Shown here piece by piece: positions 4,636 through 5,903 of a stretch of 5,903 nucleotides of DNA; positions within the stretch are counted from its first letter, which is position 1; each line of letters starts with the position of its first letter. The translations under genes were made by a program, and so were the position numbers. The notes beneath the pieces were generated by a model. It worked only from the letters and a program-made list of their open reading frames with translations. It had not been told where the DNA came from and did not search any database. The DNA is from Candidatus Roizmanbacteria bacterium (lineage in GTDB: Bacteria; Patescibacteriota; Microgenomatia; UBA1406; GWC2-37-13). Location: the NCBI GenBank assembly GCA_026395475.1, contig JAPLYQ010000001.1, positions 1-5,903 on the forward strand, in the 5' to 3' direction.

Positions 4636-5903
4636 ATGGACGATAAAACAAAATATAACCCAAGCGAATTTGAATCCAAGATGTTTGAGTTGTGGAAAAA
4701 AGAGGAAGTGTATAGTACCAACATTCAATCATCTGGAAGCAAACGAGAAAAGGCGTTTTGTCTTTCCATGTTTCCTTATCCTTCAGGAGCCGGGCTTCAT
4801 GTTGGACACGTTCGTATCTACACAGGTACAGACGTTTTAGCTCGCTACTTTAAAATGATTGGACGCGACGTTCTTCATCCAATGGGATGGGACGCATTTG
4901 GACTTCCTGCCGAAAATGCAGCGATTAAGGCAAAAAAAAATCCAATTGATATGGTACCTGGTAATATTACCAACTTTAAGAGACAAATGAACATGTTGGG
5001 TTTGTCATACGACTGGAAACGAGAGTTTTCAACAACCGATCCTTCATATTATAAATGGACACAATGGCTATTTATCCAATTTTTCAAAATGGGACTCCTA
5101 TATAAGAGAAATACACCCATTCATTGGTGCCCAAAATGTAAAACTGGACTTGCAGAAGAAGAAGTACTTGCAAATGGCACCCATGAGAGATGTGGAAGTG
5201 AAATCACTAAAAAAGAGCTTCCACAATGGATATTTCGTATCACCGCATATGCAGAGCAACTATTAGATGACTTAAAACTTCTCGATTGGCCAAAAGGTAT
5301 TCTTGAAATGCAGAAAAATTGGATTGGAAAGAAAGAGGGAGTTAATGTTCAATTTAAAGCTGAAGGTTCAAATCTCAATATTGAATGTTTTACGACTCGT
5401 ATTGATACGCTTTTTGGAGTTGTGGCTGTTGTCGTTGCACCTGAACATCAAATTGCCGTTGAATCTGCGAAGAAAAATACTGACGTTAAAAAATATATAG
5501 ACGAAGCACAAAAAAAATCAGCGATCGACAGAGAAGATAATACAAAAAAGAAAACTGGTGTTTTTACAACTCAGTATGTTTTACATCCTTTAACGGATAA
5601 AAAAATCCCAGTATGGGTTGGAGACTATGTTCTCGGCTCTGTAGGAACGGGAGCAGTTATGGTTGTTCCAGCTCATGATCAAAGAGACTTTGACTTTGCC
5701 AAGGTGTATGGTTTGGAAGTTATTCCAGTCGTAGCGCCTCAAAAAGGGGAAAAACAAGTACTAAATGAAGCGTACGAAAATGATGGTATCGCAATAAATT
5801 CGGGTAAATATTCAGATTTACCTTCTGATGAAGCGCGAAAAGCAATTGCAGCTGATTTAGAAGTCGAAAATAAAGGGAAAAAAATGATTTCATATCATTT
5901 ACG
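4636..5903 (+). CDS. leuS: Leucyl-tRNA synthetase, bacterial type, 3' end outside window
   Basis: This cytoplasmic class I synthetase charges tRNA-Leu and edits mischarged products. 422 N-terminal residues of a usual 800-870 are visible, stopping just before the DWL...RQRYWG region. Seen: HVGH (55-58) within MFPYPSGAGLHVGH; GWDAFGLPAENAA (84-96); a zinc-knuckle region CPKC (165-168) and HERC (183-186); and QWIFRITAYAEQLL. The CP1 editing domain has FTTRIDTLFG (232-241) with the specificity Thr238, and GTGAVMVVPAHDQRD (317-331), where Asp331 probably corresponds to the conserved editing Asp. MGWDAFGLPAEN marks it as bacterial rather than archaeal. The ATG at 4636 is the only plausible start, because an in-frame TGA lies at 4624-4626 in the end of the palindromic element. 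No Shine-Dalgarno sequence and no clear promoter are visible, so expression may come from readthrough or from a weak TATATA near 4596. Oddities are the His in place of a knuckle Cys and TTRIDT in place of the common TTRPDT. Confidence 0.95.
   Translation, partial: MDDKTKYNPSEFESKMFELWKKEEVYSTNIQSSGSKREKAFCLSMFPYPSGAGLHVGHVRIYTGTDVLARYFKMIGRDVLHPMGWDAFGLPAENAAIKAKKNPIDMVPGNITNFKRQMNMLGLSYDWKREFSTTDPSYYKWTQWLFIQFFKMGLLYKRNTPIHWCPKCKTGLAEEEVLANGTHERCGSEITKKELPQWIFRITAYAEQLLDDLKLLDWPKGILEMQKNWIGKKEGVNVQFKAEGSNLNIECFTTRIDTLFGVVAVVVAPEHQIAVESAKKNTDVKKYIDEAQKKSAIDREDNTKKKTGVFTTQYVLHPLTDKKIPVWVGDYVLGSVGTGAVMVVPAHDQRDFDFAKVYGLEVIPVVAPQKGEKQVLNEAYENDGIAINSGKYSDLPSDEARKAIAADLEVENKGKKMISYHL

Noticed and set aside
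4553..4840. 95-residue + strand ORF across the palindromic element
   Set aside because: It overlaps leuS in another frame, and its N-terminus is translated repeat sequence.

Overview
The window is AT-rich DNA, most likely from a bacterium of the Candidate Phyla Radiation (Patescibacteria), perhaps a Microgenomates-type lineage. That placement is an inference. It rests on a bacterial-type LeuRS, TATAAT-like promoters, a small secreted protein that looks like a lytic transglycosylase, no Shine-Dalgarno sequence at any visible start, and several enzymes of archaeal or eukaryotic type. No rRNA, tRNA or CRISPR array was seen.

Layout. (1) 2-811 (+): C-terminal part of a PLP-dependent lyase of the tryptophanase/tyrosine phenol-lyase family, cut by the window start, followed by a strong hairpin. 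(2) 898-1992 (+): complete tyrosyl-tRNA synthetase of the archaeal/eukaryotic type. (3) 1995-3059 (-): secreted or membrane-anchored protein with a Pro/Thr-rich linker and a C-terminal lysozyme/SLT-like domain, convergent with tyrS with only 2 bp between stops. (4) 3060-3533: a divergent intergenic region filled by an imperfect inverted duplication of about 350 bp centred on a short stem-loop. (5) 3534-4547 (+): a two-domain CoA-biosynthesis protein joining an archaeal/eukaryotic-type phosphopantetheine adenylyltransferase to an archaeal GTP-dependent dephospho-CoA kinase (DUF359). (6) 4556-4628: a miniature two-hairpin palindromic element with TGTCAT/ATGACA ends. (7) 4636-5903 (+): N-terminal half of leucyl-tRNA synthetase, running off the window end.

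The genes do not form one pathway. Two are aminoacyl-tRNA synthetases, one covers the last two steps of CoA synthesis, one is probably a cell-wall enzyme and one is an amino-acid lyase. Each appears to have its own promoter except leuS, whose promoter is unclear. The most notable points are the PPAT-DPCK fusion, which resembles eukaryotic CoA synthase in layout but uses an unrelated kinase domain; the large inverted duplication between two divergent promoters; the eukaryote-like TyrRS; and -10 boxes so close to start codons that the mRNAs are probably leaderless.
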